Shown: positions 1-11,599, numbered from the stretch's first letter. The stretch is 64,000 nucleotides of DNA from an uncultured Alcanivorax sp. (GCF_947258575.1 NZ_CAMYIV010000002.1:372001-436000); one strand, 5' to 3'. Made by a program: numbers and translations. The notes: generated from the letters alone by a model not told the origin.

Positions 1-779
<779 letters not shown>

Positions 780-3095
780 GTGAGTAAAACGGTTGCCGGG
801 CAAGGACAGTCCGGGTTTTCCCGCCATCTCAAGCGCGGCTTGATCGAGGGCATGGTGATCGCCCTGATTGCCCTGTGCCTGTATCTGCTGCTGGCGTTGA
901 TCAGCTTCGACAGCCGGGATCCGGGTTGGTCCTACGTGGGCAATGTGGACGCCGTGCGCAATGCCGCTGGCCGTGCCGGCGCATTCAGCGCCGATCTGTT
1001 GCTGGGCCTGTTTGGCTATATGGCGTACCTGTTTCCGGTGCTGGTGGGCTTCTGGGCCACCAAGGTGCTGCGTGAACGTCACGCCGGTTTGCCTGGCAGC
1101 TGGCCACTATTCAGCCTGCGCCTGGTCGGCTTCGTGTTGACCATGCTGGCCGGCACCGCGCTTTCTTACATGCACTTCACCGTTGGGGATGCACTCCCGG
1201 AAGGGGCAGGCGGAATTCTCGGCCACGAAGTCGGCGCCGCCGCGCTGAATGGTTTCAATCCTCTGGGCGGCAGCCTGATCATGGTTGCCCTGTTTCTGAT
1301 CGGGGTCACCATCTTTACCGATCTGTCCTGGATTGCCCTGGCTGAGGGCCTGGGGGCCATGGTGCTCGGTGCCTTCGAGAAAATCCCCGCCTGGTGGCAG
1401 GCGCGCCGCAAACGGCGTGAGGAAGCGCAGCAGAAGAAACAGGCCCATGAAAAGCGCGCCAAGGTGATCAGCGAAGCCAAGAAGAAGGCGGAGACCCGCA
1501 CACCGCCGAAGATAGCCAAGCCGGCCAAACCGGTGGAGAAAAGCGCACGAGTCCACAAAGAGAAGCAGCAGAAACTGTTTACCACGGAAGTGAGCGGTGA
1601 ATTACCGCCACTGGTGTTGCTTGACCCGGTAGAGGAGGCCAAGGGCGGTTTCTCCGAGGAAGCCCTGGAAGGTATGTCCCGCCTGCTGGAAATCAAGCTC
1701 AAGGACTTCAATATCGAGGCCGAGGTAGTAGCGGTACAGCCCGGCCCGGTCATTACCCGTTTCGAAATTCAGCCTGCACCGGGCATCAAGGTGTCCCGGA
1801 TCACCAATCTCGCCAAGGATCTGGCTCGTTCCCTGGCGGTGATCAGCGTGCGTGTGGTCGAGGTGATTCCCGGCAAGACCACCGTGGGTATCGAAATTCC
1901 CAACGAGCAGCGGGAAATGATCCGCTTTACCGAAGTGGTCGGCACCCAGATGTTTGACCAGTCGCCGTCGCCGCTGACTATGGCTCTGGGCAAGGACATC
2001 GCCGGCAACCCGGTGATGGCCGACCTGGCCAAGATGCCCCACCTGTTGGTGGCAGGTACCACCGGCTCCGGTAAGTCCGTGGGCGTGAACGCCATGCTGC
2101 TGTCCATGCTGTTCAAATCCAACCCGGAAGATGTGCGGCTGATCCTGATTGATCCCAAGATGCTGGAACTGGCTGTCTACGACGGCATTCCTCATCTGCT
2201 GACCCCGGTGGTTACAGACATGAAAGAAGCCGCCGGCGCTCTGCGCTGGGGCGTTGGTGAAATGGAGCGCCGTTACCGGCTGATGGCGTCCATGGGCGTG
2301 CGTAACCTTTCCGGCTATAACCGCAAAGTCGCGGATGCCAAGAAAGCGGGTCAGCCTCTCAAGGACCCCATGTGGAAGCCCGACGACCCCATGAATCTGG
2401 AGGAAGAGGCGCCGCTGGCGGAACATCTGCCTTACATCGTTATTGTGATCGACGAATTTGCCGACATGATGATGATCGTCGGCAAGAAGGTGGAAGAGCT
2501 GATCGCCCGTATCGCCCAGAAGGCCCGGGCCGCCGGCATCCACCTGATTCTGGCCACCCAGCGCCCGTCCGTGGACGTGATTACCGGCCTGATTAAGGCC
2601 AACGTGCCGTCCCGGATCGGCTTCCAGGTATCCTCCAAGATCGATTCGCGCACGGTGCTGGACCAAGGCGGGGCGGAGCAACTGCTCGGCCACGGGGACA
2701 TGCTTTATTTGCCCGGCGGCAAAAGTGTTCCGGAACGTGTTCACGGCGCCTTTGTCTCAGATGAGGAGGTGCACCGGGTTTGTGACGACTGGCGCAAGCG
2801 CGGAGAGCCCAACTATCTGGAAGAAATTCTCGATGGCGGCAGCGACCTCAATGCACCCATGCCCGGTATGGAAAGTGCCGGTGGCGGGGGCGATGACGAA
2901 AACGACCCGCTTTACGATGAGGCGGTGGCTTACGTGACCCAGTCGCGCCGGGCCTCCATTTCCTCCGTGCAGCGGAAACTGAAAATCGGCTACAACCGCG
3001 CCGCCCGTCTGGTGGAAGCCATGGAAATGGCCGGGGTTGTCAGCGAGGCGGGAAATAACGGCCAGCGAGAAGTGCTGGCGCCACCGCCGGTGTAA
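780..3095 (+). CDS. ftsK: DNA translocase FtsK
   Basis: Septum-anchored DNA pump that clears the chromosome terminus and activates XerCD recombination during division. The 771-residue protein has about four hydrophobic segments in residues 20-190, then a Lys/Glu/Ala-rich linker at about 205-270. The RecA-like motor follows, with Walker A GTTGSGKS at 426-433 and Walker B in [10 protein letters not shown]. The C-terminal gamma winged-helix (residues about 705-765) contains [20 protein letters not shown]. Length matches the short-linker FtsK of Pseudomonas rather than the 1,300-residue E. coli form. The start is a GTG at 780 after GGGGTAAG. lolA follows 31 bases after the stop, probably in the same transcript. 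Confidence 0.97.
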   Translation: MSKTVAGQGQSGFSRHLKRGLIEGMVIALIALCLYLLLALISFDSRDPGWSYVGNVDAVRNAAGRAGAFSADLLLGLFGYMAYLFPVLVGFWATKVLRERHAGLPGSWPLFSLRLVGFVLTMLAGTALSYMHFTVGDALPEGAGGILGHEVGAAALNGFNPLGGSLIMVALFLIGVTIFTDLSWIALAEGLGAMVLGAFEKIPAWWQARRKRREEAQQKKQAHEKRAKVISEAKKKAETRTPPKIAKPAKPVEKSARVHKEKQQKLFTTEVSGELPPLVLLDPVEEAKGGFSEEALEGMSRLLEIKLKDFNIEAEVVAVQPGPVITRFEIQPAPGIKVSRITNLAKDLARSLAVISVRVVEVIPGKTTVGIEIPNEQREMIRFTEVVGTQMFDQSPSPLTMALGKDIAGNPVMADLAKMPHLLVAGTTGSGKSVGVNAMLLSMLFKSNPEDVRLILIDPKMLELAVYDGIPHLLTPVVTDMKEAAGALRWGVGEMERRYRLMASMGVRNLSGYNRKVADAKKAGQPLKDPMWKPDDPMNLEEEAPLAEHLPYIVIVIDEFADMMMIVGKKVEELIARIAQKARAAGIHLILATQRPSVDVITGLIKANVPSRIGFQVSSKIDSRTVLDQGGAEQLLGHGDMLYLPGGKSVPERVHGAFVSDEEVHRVCDDWRKRGEPNYLEEILDGGSDLNAPMPGMESAGGGGDDENDPLYDEAVAYVTQSRRASISSVQRKLKIGYNRAARLVEAMEMAGVVSEAGNNGQREVLAPPPV

Positions 3096-3126
3096 TCAGG
3101 CCGGAAACGGCCAACAAGGAGTCTCA

Positions 3127-3741
3127 ATGCGCAAGCTGGTAACGGGTTTACTGATCATGCCGTCGCTGTTGTGGGCGGCCCCCACTGACGAGCTGCTGTC
3201 CAAGCTGCAGAAGCTGGAATCCATGAAGGGCCAGTTCGAACAGATGGTGCTGGATCAGGGCGGCACCCATATGCAGGAAGCGGAAGGGGACTTTCAGGTG
3301 GCCCGAGGCAATCGTTTCTACTGGTCCACGGAAATGCCCTTCGAGCAACTGGCGGTCTCCGATGGCAATACCGTCTGGGTCTATGACAAGGATCTGGAGC
3401 AGGTAGTCGTGCGTCCCCTCAGCCAGGACCTGGGCCAGACTCCGGCCTTGTTGTTTGGTGGCAAGCCCGCGGATGTGGCCGAAGCCTTCACCATTTCCGA
3501 GCGCAGCCGGGAGGGGAAAACGATTACCTACCGGCTGAAGCCGAAAGGGAAGGATCCGTTGTTTGACCAACTGGATGTCACCTTCCAGGGCGATCAGCCC
3601 AGCTCCATGCGCCTGCAGGATGCCCTGGGGCAGCAGACCGTGATCGATTTTCGCGATCTCAGGGTCAACTCAGGCATTGATGCCTCCCTGTTCAGCTTCG
3701 TGCCGCCGGAAGGCACGGATGTCATTCAGCAACAGCAATGA
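3127..3741 (+). CDS. lolA: Periplasmic lipoprotein chaperone LolA
   Basis: Carries lipoproteins from the LolCDE complex across the periplasm to LolB. The 204-residue protein starts at the ATG at 3127, six bases after AAGGAG. It has a signal peptide (MRKLVTGLLIMPSLLWAA) cleaved near residue 18. The mature part shows LolA features: a run of SMKGQFEQ, then GNRFYWSTEMPFEQLAVSDG and later VDFRDLRVN-like strands. The frame is open further upstream to 3037, but this would overlap ftsK and lose the signal peptide. The stop overlaps the rarA start (ATGA), so the two are translationally coupled. Confidence 0.95.
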   Translation: MRKLVTGLLIMPSLLWAAPTDELLSKLQKLESMKGQFEQMVLDQGGTHMQEAEGDFQVARGNRFYWSTEMPFEQLAVSDGNTVWVYDKDLEQVVVRPLSQDLGQTPALLFGGKPADVAEAFTISERSREGKTITYRLKPKGKDPLFDQLDVTFQGDQPSSMRLQDALGQQTVIDFRDLRVNSGIDASLFSFVPPEGTDVIQQQQ

Positions 3742-5069
3742 ACGACCTGTTCGCCACCGATGCCGCCCAGCAGGCCCAGCCCCTGGCGGCGCGCCTGCGC
3801 CCCACCTCGCTGGACGAGTACGTGGGCCAGCAGCATCTGGTGGGCGAGGGTAAGCCTTTTCGCCAGGCCCTGGAGCGTGGGCAACTGCACTCCATGATTC
3901 TGTGGGGGCCGCCGGGTACCGGCAAGACCACCCTGGCGCTGATTCTGGCCCAGGCGGTGGATGCGGCTTTTGTCACGCTATCCGCTGTGCTGTCGGGTGT
4001 GAAGGATATCCGCGCGGCGGTAGAGCAAGCCCAGGTCCGCTTGGGCCAGGGTCGCCGCACCGTGTTGTTCGTGGACGAGGTGCACCGCTTCAACAAGGCC
4101 CAGCAGGACGCCTTCCTGCCCCATGTGGAAGAGGGCACCATTACCTTTATCGGTGCCACCACGGAAAACCCCTCCTTCGAGCTCAACAACGCCTTGCTGT
4201 CCCGGGCCCGGGTGTATCGGCTGAGATCGCTGACGGCGGATGACCTGCGCGGTTTGCTGGCGCGGGCTCTGGCGGAGCCGAGCCTGAAGGGCATGCAGCT
4301 GGACAATGACGCCAGCGAATTACTGCTCAACTACGCCGACGGTGATGCCCGGCGCCTGCTCAACATGCTGGAAGTCGCAGCGGATCTGGCCGACGGCGAA
4401 ACGCCCGTTATCGATGCGGAACTGATGCGTGAAGTGCTGCGCGATGCGGTACGACGTTTCGACAAGGGCGGGGATTTGTTCTATGACCAGATCAGCGCGC
4501 TACATAAATCCGTGCGCGGGTCCGACCCGGATGCGGCCCTGTATTGGTTTGCCCGCATGCTGGACGGTGGCTGTGACCCCCTGTACATTGCCCGCCGCGT
4601 AGTGAGGATGGCCAGTGAAGAGGTGGCTAACGCTGACCCTCGAGCACTCACCCTGTGCCTGCAGGCCTGGGATGTGCAGGAGCGGCTGGGCAGTCCGGAA
4701 GGGGAGCTGGCCATTGCCCAGGCCATTGCCTATTTGGCCGTGGCGCCGAAGAGCAACGCGGTTTACAAGGCCTACAACCAGGCCCGGGCGCTGGTGCGCG
4801 ACCATCCCACTGACGAAGTGCCGCTGCATCTGCGTAACGCGCCAACCCAGTTGATGAAAGACGAAGGCTTCGGGGCCGAGTATCATTACGCCCACGATTT
4901 TCCTGATGCCTTTGTGGCCGGCGAAAACTACTTTCCGCCCAGCCTCAGTGGCACGCGTTTGTACGAACCGGTCCACCGGGGGCTGGAGATCAAGGTGGCG
5001 GAAAAACTGGCCCGCCTGCGTGGACTGAACGAGCAGAGCGACTGGAAGCGCTACGGAGACGAGCAATGA
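3738..5069 (+). CDS. rarA: Replication-associated recombination protein RarA (MgsA)
   Basis: AAA+ clamp-loader-like ATPase that acts at stalled replication forks and gaps. The 443-residue length is normal. Walker A GPPGTGKT is at residues 57-64, Walker B appears as VLFVDEVHRFNKAQQDAFLP, and sensor 1 lies in FIGATTENPSFELN. The C-terminal tetramerisation domain ends with NYFPPSLSGTRLYEP. The start ATG overlaps the lolA stop, and its own stop overlaps the crcB start, giving a tightly coupled lolA-rarA-crcB set. Confidence 0.97.
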   Translation: MNDLFATDAAQQAQPLAARLRPTSLDEYVGQQHLVGEGKPFRQALERGQLHSMILWGPPGTGKTTLALILAQAVDAAFVTLSAVLSGVKDIRAAVEQAQVRLGQGRRTVLFVDEVHRFNKAQQDAFLPHVEEGTITFIGATTENPSFELNNALLSRARVYRLRSLTADDLRGLLARALAEPSLKGMQLDNDASELLLNYADGDARRLLNMLEVAADLADGETPVIDAELMREVLRDAVRRFDKGGDLFYDQISALHKSVRGSDPDAALYWFARMLDGGCDPLYIARRVVRMASEEVANADPRALTLCLQAWDVQERLGSPEGELAIAQAIAYLAVAPKSNAVYKAYNQARALVRDHPTDEVPLHLRNAPTQLMKDEGFGAEYHYAHDFPDAFVAGENYFPPSLSGTRLYEPVHRGLEIKVAEKLARLRGLNEQSDWKRYGDEQ

Positions 5070-5458
5070 GCATGGCAACCCTGGCGCCCTGGCTCGCCGT
5101 TGCCGGCGGTGGTGCCATTGGCGCTTGCCTGCGTTTCGCCACCACCCTGTGGATTGGCGTACCGTCCATGCCGGCCTGGCCCTGGGCCACCTTCGGGGTG
5201 AATCTGGTGGGCAGTTTTCTGTTCGGTTTTCTGGCCGTGGCACTGGCCAGCCTGCCAGTGGGTGAGCTCTGGCGCCTGGCACTGATGACCGGCATGCTCG
5301 GCGCGCTGACAACCTTTTCCACTTTTTCCTTCGAGCTGGTTCGGTTGGTGGAGATGAAAGCCTTCGGCATGGCGGCAGGTTACGGCCTGGCGTCGGTGCT
5401 GGTCTGTTTTTGTCTCGGCGGGCTGGGGTTGCTGCTGGGGCGGTTGGTGTTCGAATAA
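5066..5458 (+). CDS. crcB: Fluoride ion channel/exporter CrcB (Fluc)
   Basis: Small inner-membrane fluoride channel that works as an antiparallel dimer to keep cytoplasmic fluoride low. 130 residues with four hydrophobic helices. Diagnostic motifs are GGAIGACLRF near the N-terminus, FGVNLVGSFLFGF in the second helix and GALTTFSTFSFE in the third, which carries the phenylalanines of the ion path. The start ATG at 5066 overlaps the rarA stop. No fluoride riboswitch is visible, as expected for a gene inside an operon. Confidence 0.95.
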   Translation: MSMATLAPWLAVAGGGAIGACLRFATTLWIGVPSMPAWPWATFGVNLVGSFLFGFLAVALASLPVGELWRLALMTGMLGALTTFSTFSFELVRLVEMKAFGMAAGYGLASVLVCFCLGGLGLLLGRLVFE

Positions 5459-5478
5459 CGACCGCCGAAAAAATACAC

Positions 5479-6923
<1,445 letters not shown>

Positions 6924-6955
6924 CACGCTCCTGCTCATTGAAACCGGGAGCATTG

Positions 6956-8347
6956 ATGGAATTCCTACCAATCAGCTGGCGACTGCAGGGCAAATCTGCC
7001 CTGCTTGTGGGGGGCGGAGAAGTCGCCCTGCGCAAAGGGCGCCTTCTGCACCGATCAGGTGCGAAAGTGAGCGTGGTTGCTCCCCATGTGTGCGCAGATC
7101 TGCGCGACATTGCGGTGCAGAGCCAGGGTGTCATCCACGAGCGGGCCTTTGAAAGTACCGATCTGAGCGGGCAGACACTGGTTATCTGTGCCACCGATGA
7201 TCCGGCGGTGAATGCGGCGGTAGCCCAACAGGCCCAGGCTCTGGGATTGCCGGTTAATGTGGTGGACAACCCCTCCCTGGGGGACTTCATTTTTCCGGCC
7301 ATCGTGGATCGTTCGCCGGTACTGATCAGCATTAGCTCCTCTGGCGCCTCTCCGGTACTGGCGCGCAAGCTACGTAGCCAGCTGGAGTCCATGTTGCCGG
7401 CTCGCTGGGGCCGCCTTGCCGACCTGATGGCAAAGTTTCGCCAGCCCCTCAAGGACAAGCTCAACAATGTGGGCGCACGCCGTCTGTTCTGGGAGCAGGC
7501 CCTGGAAGGGCCGCTGGTCGAAAAGGTCATGGCCGGCAAGGACAGCGAGGCGGAAGTCATGCTTGCCGAGGCCATTGAGGCGGCGGATGCTTCACGGCTG
7601 AGTCGAGGTGAGGTGTATCTGGTTGGCGCCGGTCCCGGTGACCCGGATTTGCTCACCTTCCGTGCTCTGCGCCTGTTGCAGAAAGCGGACGTGGTGCTCT
7701 ATGACCGACTGGTAGGCAAGGGCATTGTGGATCTTGCCCGTCGTGATGCGGAGCTGGTTTACGTGGGCAAGGCCCGCGACAAGCATGCCTTACCCCAGGA
7801 CAACATCAACGAGCTGCTGGTCCACTACGCCAAACAGGGCAAGAAGGTGTGCCGCCTGAAGGGAGGTGACCCCTTTATCTTCGGTCGTGGTGGCGAGGAA
7901 ATCGATCTGATCGTGGCCGAGGGTATCGACTTTCAGGTAGTGCCGGGCATCACCGCCGCCAGCGGTTGTGCCGCCTACGCCGGGATCCCGCTGACCCACC
8001 GGGATCATGCCCAGTCCGTCCGTTTCGTCACTGGCCACCGCAAGGATGGCACCGTGGATCTGGATTGGCAGCATCTGGTCAGTGAAACCGAGACCGTGGT
8101 GTTTTACATGGGGCTGGTCGGTCTGCGACAGATCTGTAGCAAGTTGATGGAGCACGGTCGCGGCGGGGATACGCCGATAGGGTTGGTCTCGCGAGGCACC
8201 ACCAATCTTCAGGAAGTGATCACCGGCACCCTGGACAGCCTGCCGGACCAGATTGAAGGCCGGGAAATCCATGCGCCCACGCTGATCATCGTCGGTAGTG
8301 TGGTGAGCCTGCATTCGCAGTTTGAATGGTTTAAAAAAAGCAGTTAA
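6956..8347 (+). CDS. cysG: Siroheme synthase CysG (dehydrogenase/ferrochelatase + uroporphyrinogen-III methyltransferase)
   Basis: Makes siroheme from uroporphyrinogen III for sulfite and nitrite reductases. 463 residues. The N-terminal CysG-A half (about 1-210) has the NAD site [17 protein letters not shown] and carries out oxidation and iron insertion. The C-terminal SUMT half (about 215-463) has the SAM-binding motifs [31 protein letters not shown] and [10 protein letters not shown]. The ATG at 6956 follows GGGAG at a good distance, and an in-frame TTG at 6938 is less likely. serS upstream and the ybiB-like gene downstream match the Pseudomonas order. Confidence 0.96.
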   Translation: MEFLPISWRLQGKSALLVGGGEVALRKGRLLHRSGAKVSVVAPHVCADLRDIAVQSQGVIHERAFESTDLSGQTLVICATDDPAVNAAVAQQAQALGLPVNVVDNPSLGDFIFPAIVDRSPVLISISSSGASPVLARKLRSQLESMLPARWGRLADLMAKFRQPLKDKLNNVGARRLFWEQALEGPLVEKVMAGKDSEAEVMLAEAIEAADASRLSRGEVYLVGAGPGDPDLLTFRALRLLQKADVVLYDRLVGKGIVDLARRDAELVYVGKARDKHALPQDNINELLVHYAKQGKKVCRLKGGDPFIFGRGGEEIDLIVAEGIDFQVVPGITAASGCAAYAGIPLTHRDHAQSVRFVTGHRKDGTVDLDWQHLVSETETVVFYMGLVGLRQICSKLMEHGRGGDTPIGLVSRGTTNLQEVITGTLDSLPDQIEGREIHAPTLIIVGSVVSLHSQFEWFKKSS

Positions 8348-8360
8348 CAGTTAATAGTTG
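8341..8360. repeat. AT-rich GTTAACAGTTAATAG-type repeat, copy 1
   Basis: CAGTTAACAGTTAATAGTTG overlaps the end of cysG. The same string, longer, recurs at 58023-58053, and a reverse-oriented relative lies at 8456-8487. The spacing of TTAACAG/TTAATAG units is about seven bases. Confidence 0.55.
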
Positions 8361-8389
8361 CGCGGTCACGCGTATAGGGTTCCCAGATA

Positions 8390-8425
8390 AAGAAGCCGCG
8401 ACCATGGCCATGGTCGCGGCTTCTT
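8390..8425. terminator. Perfect 36-base palindrome, probable cysG / ybiB bidirectional terminator
   Basis: Two 18-base arms (AAGAAGCCGCGACCATGG and its complement) meet without a loop at 8407/8408, followed by TGCTTT. It sits between the convergent cysG and ybiB-like genes, so it could stop transcription from either side. The T-tract is weak. Confidence 0.65.
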
Positions 8426-8455
8426 GCTTTCAAAAGAGAGGGGATGTCTCGTGGC

Positions 8456-8487
8456 GTTATTAATTATTCATTATTAACTATTCATTG
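8456..8487. repeat. AT-rich repeat, copy 2 (inverted), covering the ybiB-like stop codon
   Basis: TATTAATTATTCATTATTAA and the bases after it are the reverse-strand relative of the repeat at 8341-8360 and 58023-58053. The last codons and the TAG of the ybiB-like gene (8478-8480) fall inside it, so the repeat supplies that protein's extreme C-terminus. Confidence 0.5.
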
Positions 8488-9488
8488 CCTTTCAGCACCT
8501 GCTTGTCCCTTTTTTGCCACAACTCACGTGCCTGTCCCTGCGCCTCGTCCAGCGAAGCCGCCCGATCCAGCCCCCATAGCGCTACCGCTACCGTCTGAAT
8601 TACCGCATTTTCGCCATAGTCATCGCTCTGTTCGCCACGCCATACCGCCAGCACCGTTTGCGCATCCGGCTCGCCAGGGGGTGTTTGTCTTGGCATGACA
8701 TTGTCCAGAACGGCTGCGCCTTCCAGGTGCTCGCCATGGCGGATACCGGTGATCTGGGTGCGCGCATCAGGGCGGATTTCCAGTTCGCCGCCTTCGCCCT
8801 TGAACAGCAGCAGGTCCTGATCACCGGCCAGGTCAGCGGCCCCCTGGTGCAGTTCGATATAGGCTGGATGGAAAACGCTCTGCATGGACAGAGGGGCTCT
8901 GGCCGGATTGAGACTGCGTGCCAGCGTGTTGATGGGGGAGCGCAGGCCGAGGAAGTAGCGCAGGGTCAACAGGCGTGACAGTGGCTCGCAGAACGTCTCC
9001 AGCGGCAGATACGCCAGGCCATGCTGATCCAGATGCGCGGCGGCCTCCTGTGGGGAGTTGGCCACCGGCAGGCCCAGTTGTGGCAGAAGCTGATCGCTGT
9101 AGACCCGGTTGGGGGTATGGGCGGGGCCACCGTGGAGCAGGGTGCGGATGCCCTGGTTGGCCAGCAACAGCGCTGCCAGCAGGTACCAGGGGTGGTGTTT
9201 CTTCTTGCCCGCATAGCTGGGCCAGTCCAGATGCACGTCAGGCAAGCTTTCCAGCACCTGGTAGCAAACCGGGCGGCAGGCATCCAGAAAACCGGCCAGC
9301 TCTTCCGGGGTTTCTTCCTTCACCCGTAGCAGCATCAGGAAGGCGCCAAGCTGAATGTCCTCCACCTGGCCATCGAGGATAGCTTGCATGGCGTCCCGAG
9401 CTTCCTCGCGGGTGAGGCTGCGCCGGGCCCGTTTACCGCGGCCAAGCGTGCGTACAAAGGGGGCAAAAGCATGTTCAGTCATGGACAA
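8478..9488 (-). CDS. ybiB: YbiB-like (TrpD2) family glycosyltransferase-fold protein
   Basis: Member of the TrpD2/YbiB family, which has the anthranilate phosphoribosyltransferase fold but is reported to bind nucleic acid rather than make tryptophan precursors. 336 residues, close to the 320 of E. coli YbiB. The N-terminal helical domain shows LTREEARDAMQAIL and GAFLMLLRVKEETPEELAGF, as in TrpD. The usual TrpD glycine-rich site is replaced by YAGKKKHHPWYLLAALLLAN. Located between cysG and tusB as in Pseudomonas. A role linked to DNA repair or tRNA modification is only inference. Confidence 0.85.
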   Translation of the reverse strand: MSMTEHAFAPFVRTLGRGKRARRSLTREEARDAMQAILDGQVEDIQLGAFLMLLRVKEETPEELAGFLDACRPVCYQVLESLPDVHLDWPSYAGKKKHHPWYLLAALLLANQGIRTLLHGGPAHTPNRVYSDQLLPQLGLPVANSPQEAAAHLDQHGLAYLPLETFCEPLSRLLTLRYFLGLRSPINTLARSLNPARAPLSMQSVFHPAYIELHQGAADLAGDQDLLLFKGEGGELEIRPDARTQITGIRHGEHLEGAAVLDNVMPRQTPPGEPDAQTVLAVWRGEQSDDYGENAVIQTVAVALWGLDRAASLDEAQGQARELWQKRDKQVLKGNE

Positions 9489-9563
9489 CCTCGTGGATGC
9501 TCGTCGTGCCTCAGGCTTGCAAGGGCGGATGTTGCGAGCAGCGTACTGCGTGTGAGCGTTATA

Positions 9564-9815
9564 TCAATACCAACTGGTACAAGGGCCATGCTCGGCGACC
9601 AGCTCCAGCAGCCGGGCATGGTCGATAACAGGCAAGGGGCTGTCCGGCAGGGCCAGTGCGGGATGCTGAAGCAGGTAGCCGTCGCCCTTCAGGGGTAACC
9701 GTGAAGCAAACAACAGTCCCGCATCGCTGAATACGCAGATATCGCCGTCCCGATACAGGCTTTCGAATGCCTGGCGCTGGGGGCTGTCCGGGGTGAAACC
9801 AATCAGGTGAATCAT
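9564..9815 (-). CDS. tusB: Sulfurtransferase complex subunit TusB (DsrH-like)
   Basis: Smallest subunit of the TusBCD sulfur relay that passes persulfide sulfur from TusA towards MnmA for 2-thiouridine in tRNA wobble positions. 83 residues, starting MIHLIGFTPDSPQRQAFESL, with the DsrH-type ICVFSDAGLLFAS segment. It lies four bases downstream of tusC in the operon yccA-tusD-tusC-tusB. The next gene on this strand is the ybiB-like gene, and no tusE lies between. Confidence 0.87.
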   Translation of the reverse strand: MIHLIGFTPDSPQRQAFESLYRDGDICVFSDAGLLFASRLPLKGDGYLLQHPALALPDSPLPVIDHARLLELVAEHGPCTSWY

Positions 9816-9819
9816 CGCC

Positions 9820-10122
9820 TTAGAACACCAGAACCTGACCGCACTGGTCGCGCAGCGTCTGCAAGGATTGAGAATCCAGAGTCTCTACCGGGATTGGCGC
9901 GAGCGGCGCCGGCCCGTCAGTGACACAGCGTACGCCGAAGTCCGGCAACTGTGCCAGGCTATCGCTGGGAGCCAGTTGCAGCTGCTGCAGGCACACTTCG
10001 GTGAGCCACAGGATCGTGGGCTGGCCGAAGGCTGCCCCGGTTAGCAGCATATCCAGGGTTTCCTGAAACTGGCTGGACAGCGGTGCGCTGCCACTGGCGA
10101 TATAGAGAATCTGATTAGCCAA
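9820..10122 (-). CDS. tusC: Sulfurtransferase complex subunit TusC (DsrF-like)
   Basis: Middle subunit of the hexameric TusBCD sulfur carrier in the cytoplasm. 100 residues. The DsrE/F fold is suggested by an N-terminal strand ILYIASGSAPLS, then ETLDMLLTGAAFGQPTILWL, typical of TusC. Overlaps the end of tusD by 8 bases, giving translational coupling. Sequence is divergent from E. coli but order and length fit. Confidence 0.87.
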   Translation of the reverse strand: MANQILYIASGSAPLSSQFQETLDMLLTGAAFGQPTILWLTEVCLQQLQLAPSDSLAQLPDFGVRCVTDGPAPLAPIPVETLDSQSLQTLRDQCGQVLVF

Positions 10123-10474
10123 ACTGTATTACCCGATCGCTGTGAATCAGGGCATCTGCCCACTGGCCCAGTCCGGCCAGGGAGAAACCGTCCGCCAGGG
10201 TAGCCGCTACCACTCCCCGGCGCTGTGCTGCCCCCACACAAACCACCGCGTCCAGCGGGTTGTCAGCCAGCCATTGCTGCCATTGCTGGGCCGCATTGGC
10301 TTGGGCTCCGTCGGCACTCCAGGCATGACGATGTGCCAGGTGCACGGCGTCCCGGTAGAAAAAAAGGCGATATAGTTGGTGATCTGAGTGGCCCAGCAGG
10401 GCTTGGGCGGTGTGGAGAGCGGTCAGTGCGGCGGCGGAATCCGCCGCCGCATTGACCAGAAGGGCAAACCGCAT
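10115..10474 (-). CDS. tusD: Sulfurtransferase complex subunit TusD (DsrE-like)
   Basis: Catalytic subunit of TusBCD that carries the persulfide. 119 residues from the ATG at 10474. The conserved cysteine is Cys79 in DAVVCVGAAQRRG, matching the active cysteine of E. coli TusD by position. The ATG shares its A with the yccA stop (TGATG), so translation is probably coupled. A TTG three bases upstream is an alternative start. Confidence 0.9.
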   Translation of the reverse strand: MRFALLVNAAADSAAALTALHTAQALLGHSDHQLYRLFFYRDAVHLAHRHAWSADGAQANAAQQWQQWLADNPLDAVVCVGAAQRRGVVAATLADGFSLAGLGQWADALIHSDRVIQFG

Positions 10475-11154
10475 CAATCGTCGCCGCCGAGGGCGGTGAG
10501 CAGGTGCAGCAAAGACATGAAGAGGTTATACAGGGACACGAACAGGGTCACCGTGGCCATGATGTAGTTGGTCTCGCCGCCGTGAATGATGGCGCTGGTC
10601 TGCCACAAGATCAGCATTGAGGACAGCAATACGAAAGCGGCGGAGATCGCCAGGGCCAGTGCCGGTATGGCGAAGAAGATATTGGCGATTGCCGCAACAA
10701 AAGCCACCAGAATACCGACCATGATGAAGTTGGTCATGAAGCTGAAGTCTTTCTTGGTCACCAGCGCGATGGCTGACATGGCCACAAAGATACCTGCAGT
10801 ACCGCCCAGAGCCATGGTCACGGTTTCCATGCCGCCAGGCATTTGCGCGTACATGTTGATGATCGGGCCGGTGGTAAAGCCAAGCCACCCGGTCAGGCCG
10901 AATACGGCCAGGATGCCCCAGGCGCTATTGCGGAGCATATTGGTGGCGAACAGCAGGCCGAAGTAGACGCCGAGGGTCAGCCATACGTTGACGAAACCGA
11001 TGTTGCTGGCCATGGCAAACCAGGATGCACCGGTAGCGACAATCAGTGACAGCCCCAGCAGCATGTAGGTGTTCTTCAATACCTGGGCCGCACGTTCTCC
11101 GGTGACGGCAGCGCCGTGCGAGGAGACGGAATAGGGGTTGGTCTGGTTATTCAT
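10474..11154 (-). CDS. yccA: Bax inhibitor-1/YccA family membrane protein
   Basis: Inner-membrane protein of the BI-1 (TMBIM) family. E. coli YccA modulates FtsH protease and the Sec translocon. 226 residues with seven hydrophobic helices after a short polar N-terminus (MNNQTNPYSVSSHG). The last helix ends in LYNLFMSLLHLLTALGGDD, with the Asp pair typical of the family. First gene of the tusDCB operon, with a candidate promoter at 11188-11215. Confidence 0.93.
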   Translation of the reverse strand: MNNQTNPYSVSSHGAAVTGERAAQVLKNTYMLLGLSLIVATGASWFAMASNIGFVNVWLTLGVYFGLLFATNMLRNSAWGILAVFGLTGWLGFTTGPIINMYAQMPGGMETVTMALGGTAGIFVAMSAIALVTKKDFSFMTNFIMVGILVAFVAAIANIFFAIPALALAISAAFVLLSSMLILWQTSAIIHGGETNYIMATVTLFVSLYNLFMSLLHLLTALGGDD

Positions 11155-11187
11155 GTGTTTGCACTCATCCTGCTAATTGTACCTGTG

Positions 11188-11215
11188 ATCATAAGGGCGG
11201 CCGCGTCAAAATCAA
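11188..11215 (-). promoter_or_regulatory. Candidate sigma70 promoter of yccA-tusDCB
   Basis: On the minus strand, TTGATT (11215-11210) and TATGAT (11193-11188) are separated by 16 bases. The -10 lies 34 bases upstream of the yccA start codon. Confidence 0.5.
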
Positions 11216-11464
11216 GCAATGAAACAAGGGATAAACCGGGTTTGTCAGCTATTTCGTCGGCTTTGCTCGAACAAGGGTTTAACCGGAGCCCCGAGGCGCG
11301 CCTGACAGGTTCTTTGCGGCGTCCCAGGCATGCAATTTCGGCCATTAAGAGCAGAGGCAACGCTGTGTGACCGAAACATCAGCGAATTTAGTCCTGTTGA
11401 TGAATGATGAAGGCGATTAAGTGAGTCAGTCTGGTTAACTTTCAACCGTTTACGCTTGCCGAGA

Positions 11465-11492
11465 TTGACTGACCTTACTGCTCATGTATTAT
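11465..11492 (+). promoter_or_regulatory. Promoter of tRNA-Ser
   Basis: TTGACT (11465-11470) and TATTAT (11487-11492) with a 16-base spacer, ending 13 bases before the mature tRNA. A strong sigma70 match in the expected place. Confidence 0.75.
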
Positions 11493-11505
11493 TGCTGCCC
11501 TGTCC

Positions 11506-11593
11506 GGAGGGGTGGCAGAGTGGCCGAATGCACCGGTCTTGAAAACCGGCGACGGGAGACCGTCCGTGGGTTCAAATCCCACCCCCTCCGCCA
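11506..11593 (+). tRNA. tRNA-Ser(TGA)
   Basis: 88 bases including an encoded CCA. The acceptor stem is GGAGGGG with CCCCTCC, the anticodon arm is CCGGT-CTTGAAA-ACCGG with anticodon TGA at 11540-11542, a long variable arm is typical of tRNA-Ser, and the T arm contains GTTCAAATCC. Reads UCA codons. Confidence 0.97.
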
Positions 11594-11599
11594 AACAAG

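Larger units (their letters stand above)
11155..11505. other. Intergenic region between yccA and tRNA-Ser
   Basis: A 351-base gap between diverging transcripts. The left end carries a candidate yccA promoter (11188-11215, minus) and the right end the tRNA-Ser promoter (11465-11492, plus). I see no convincing coding region in between. The short frames lack ribosome binding sites and recognisable products. Confidence 0.5.

Noticed and set aside
1602-2744. A 380-codon minus-strand frame opposite ftsK
   Set aside because: Antisense shadow of the conserved FtsK motor domain.
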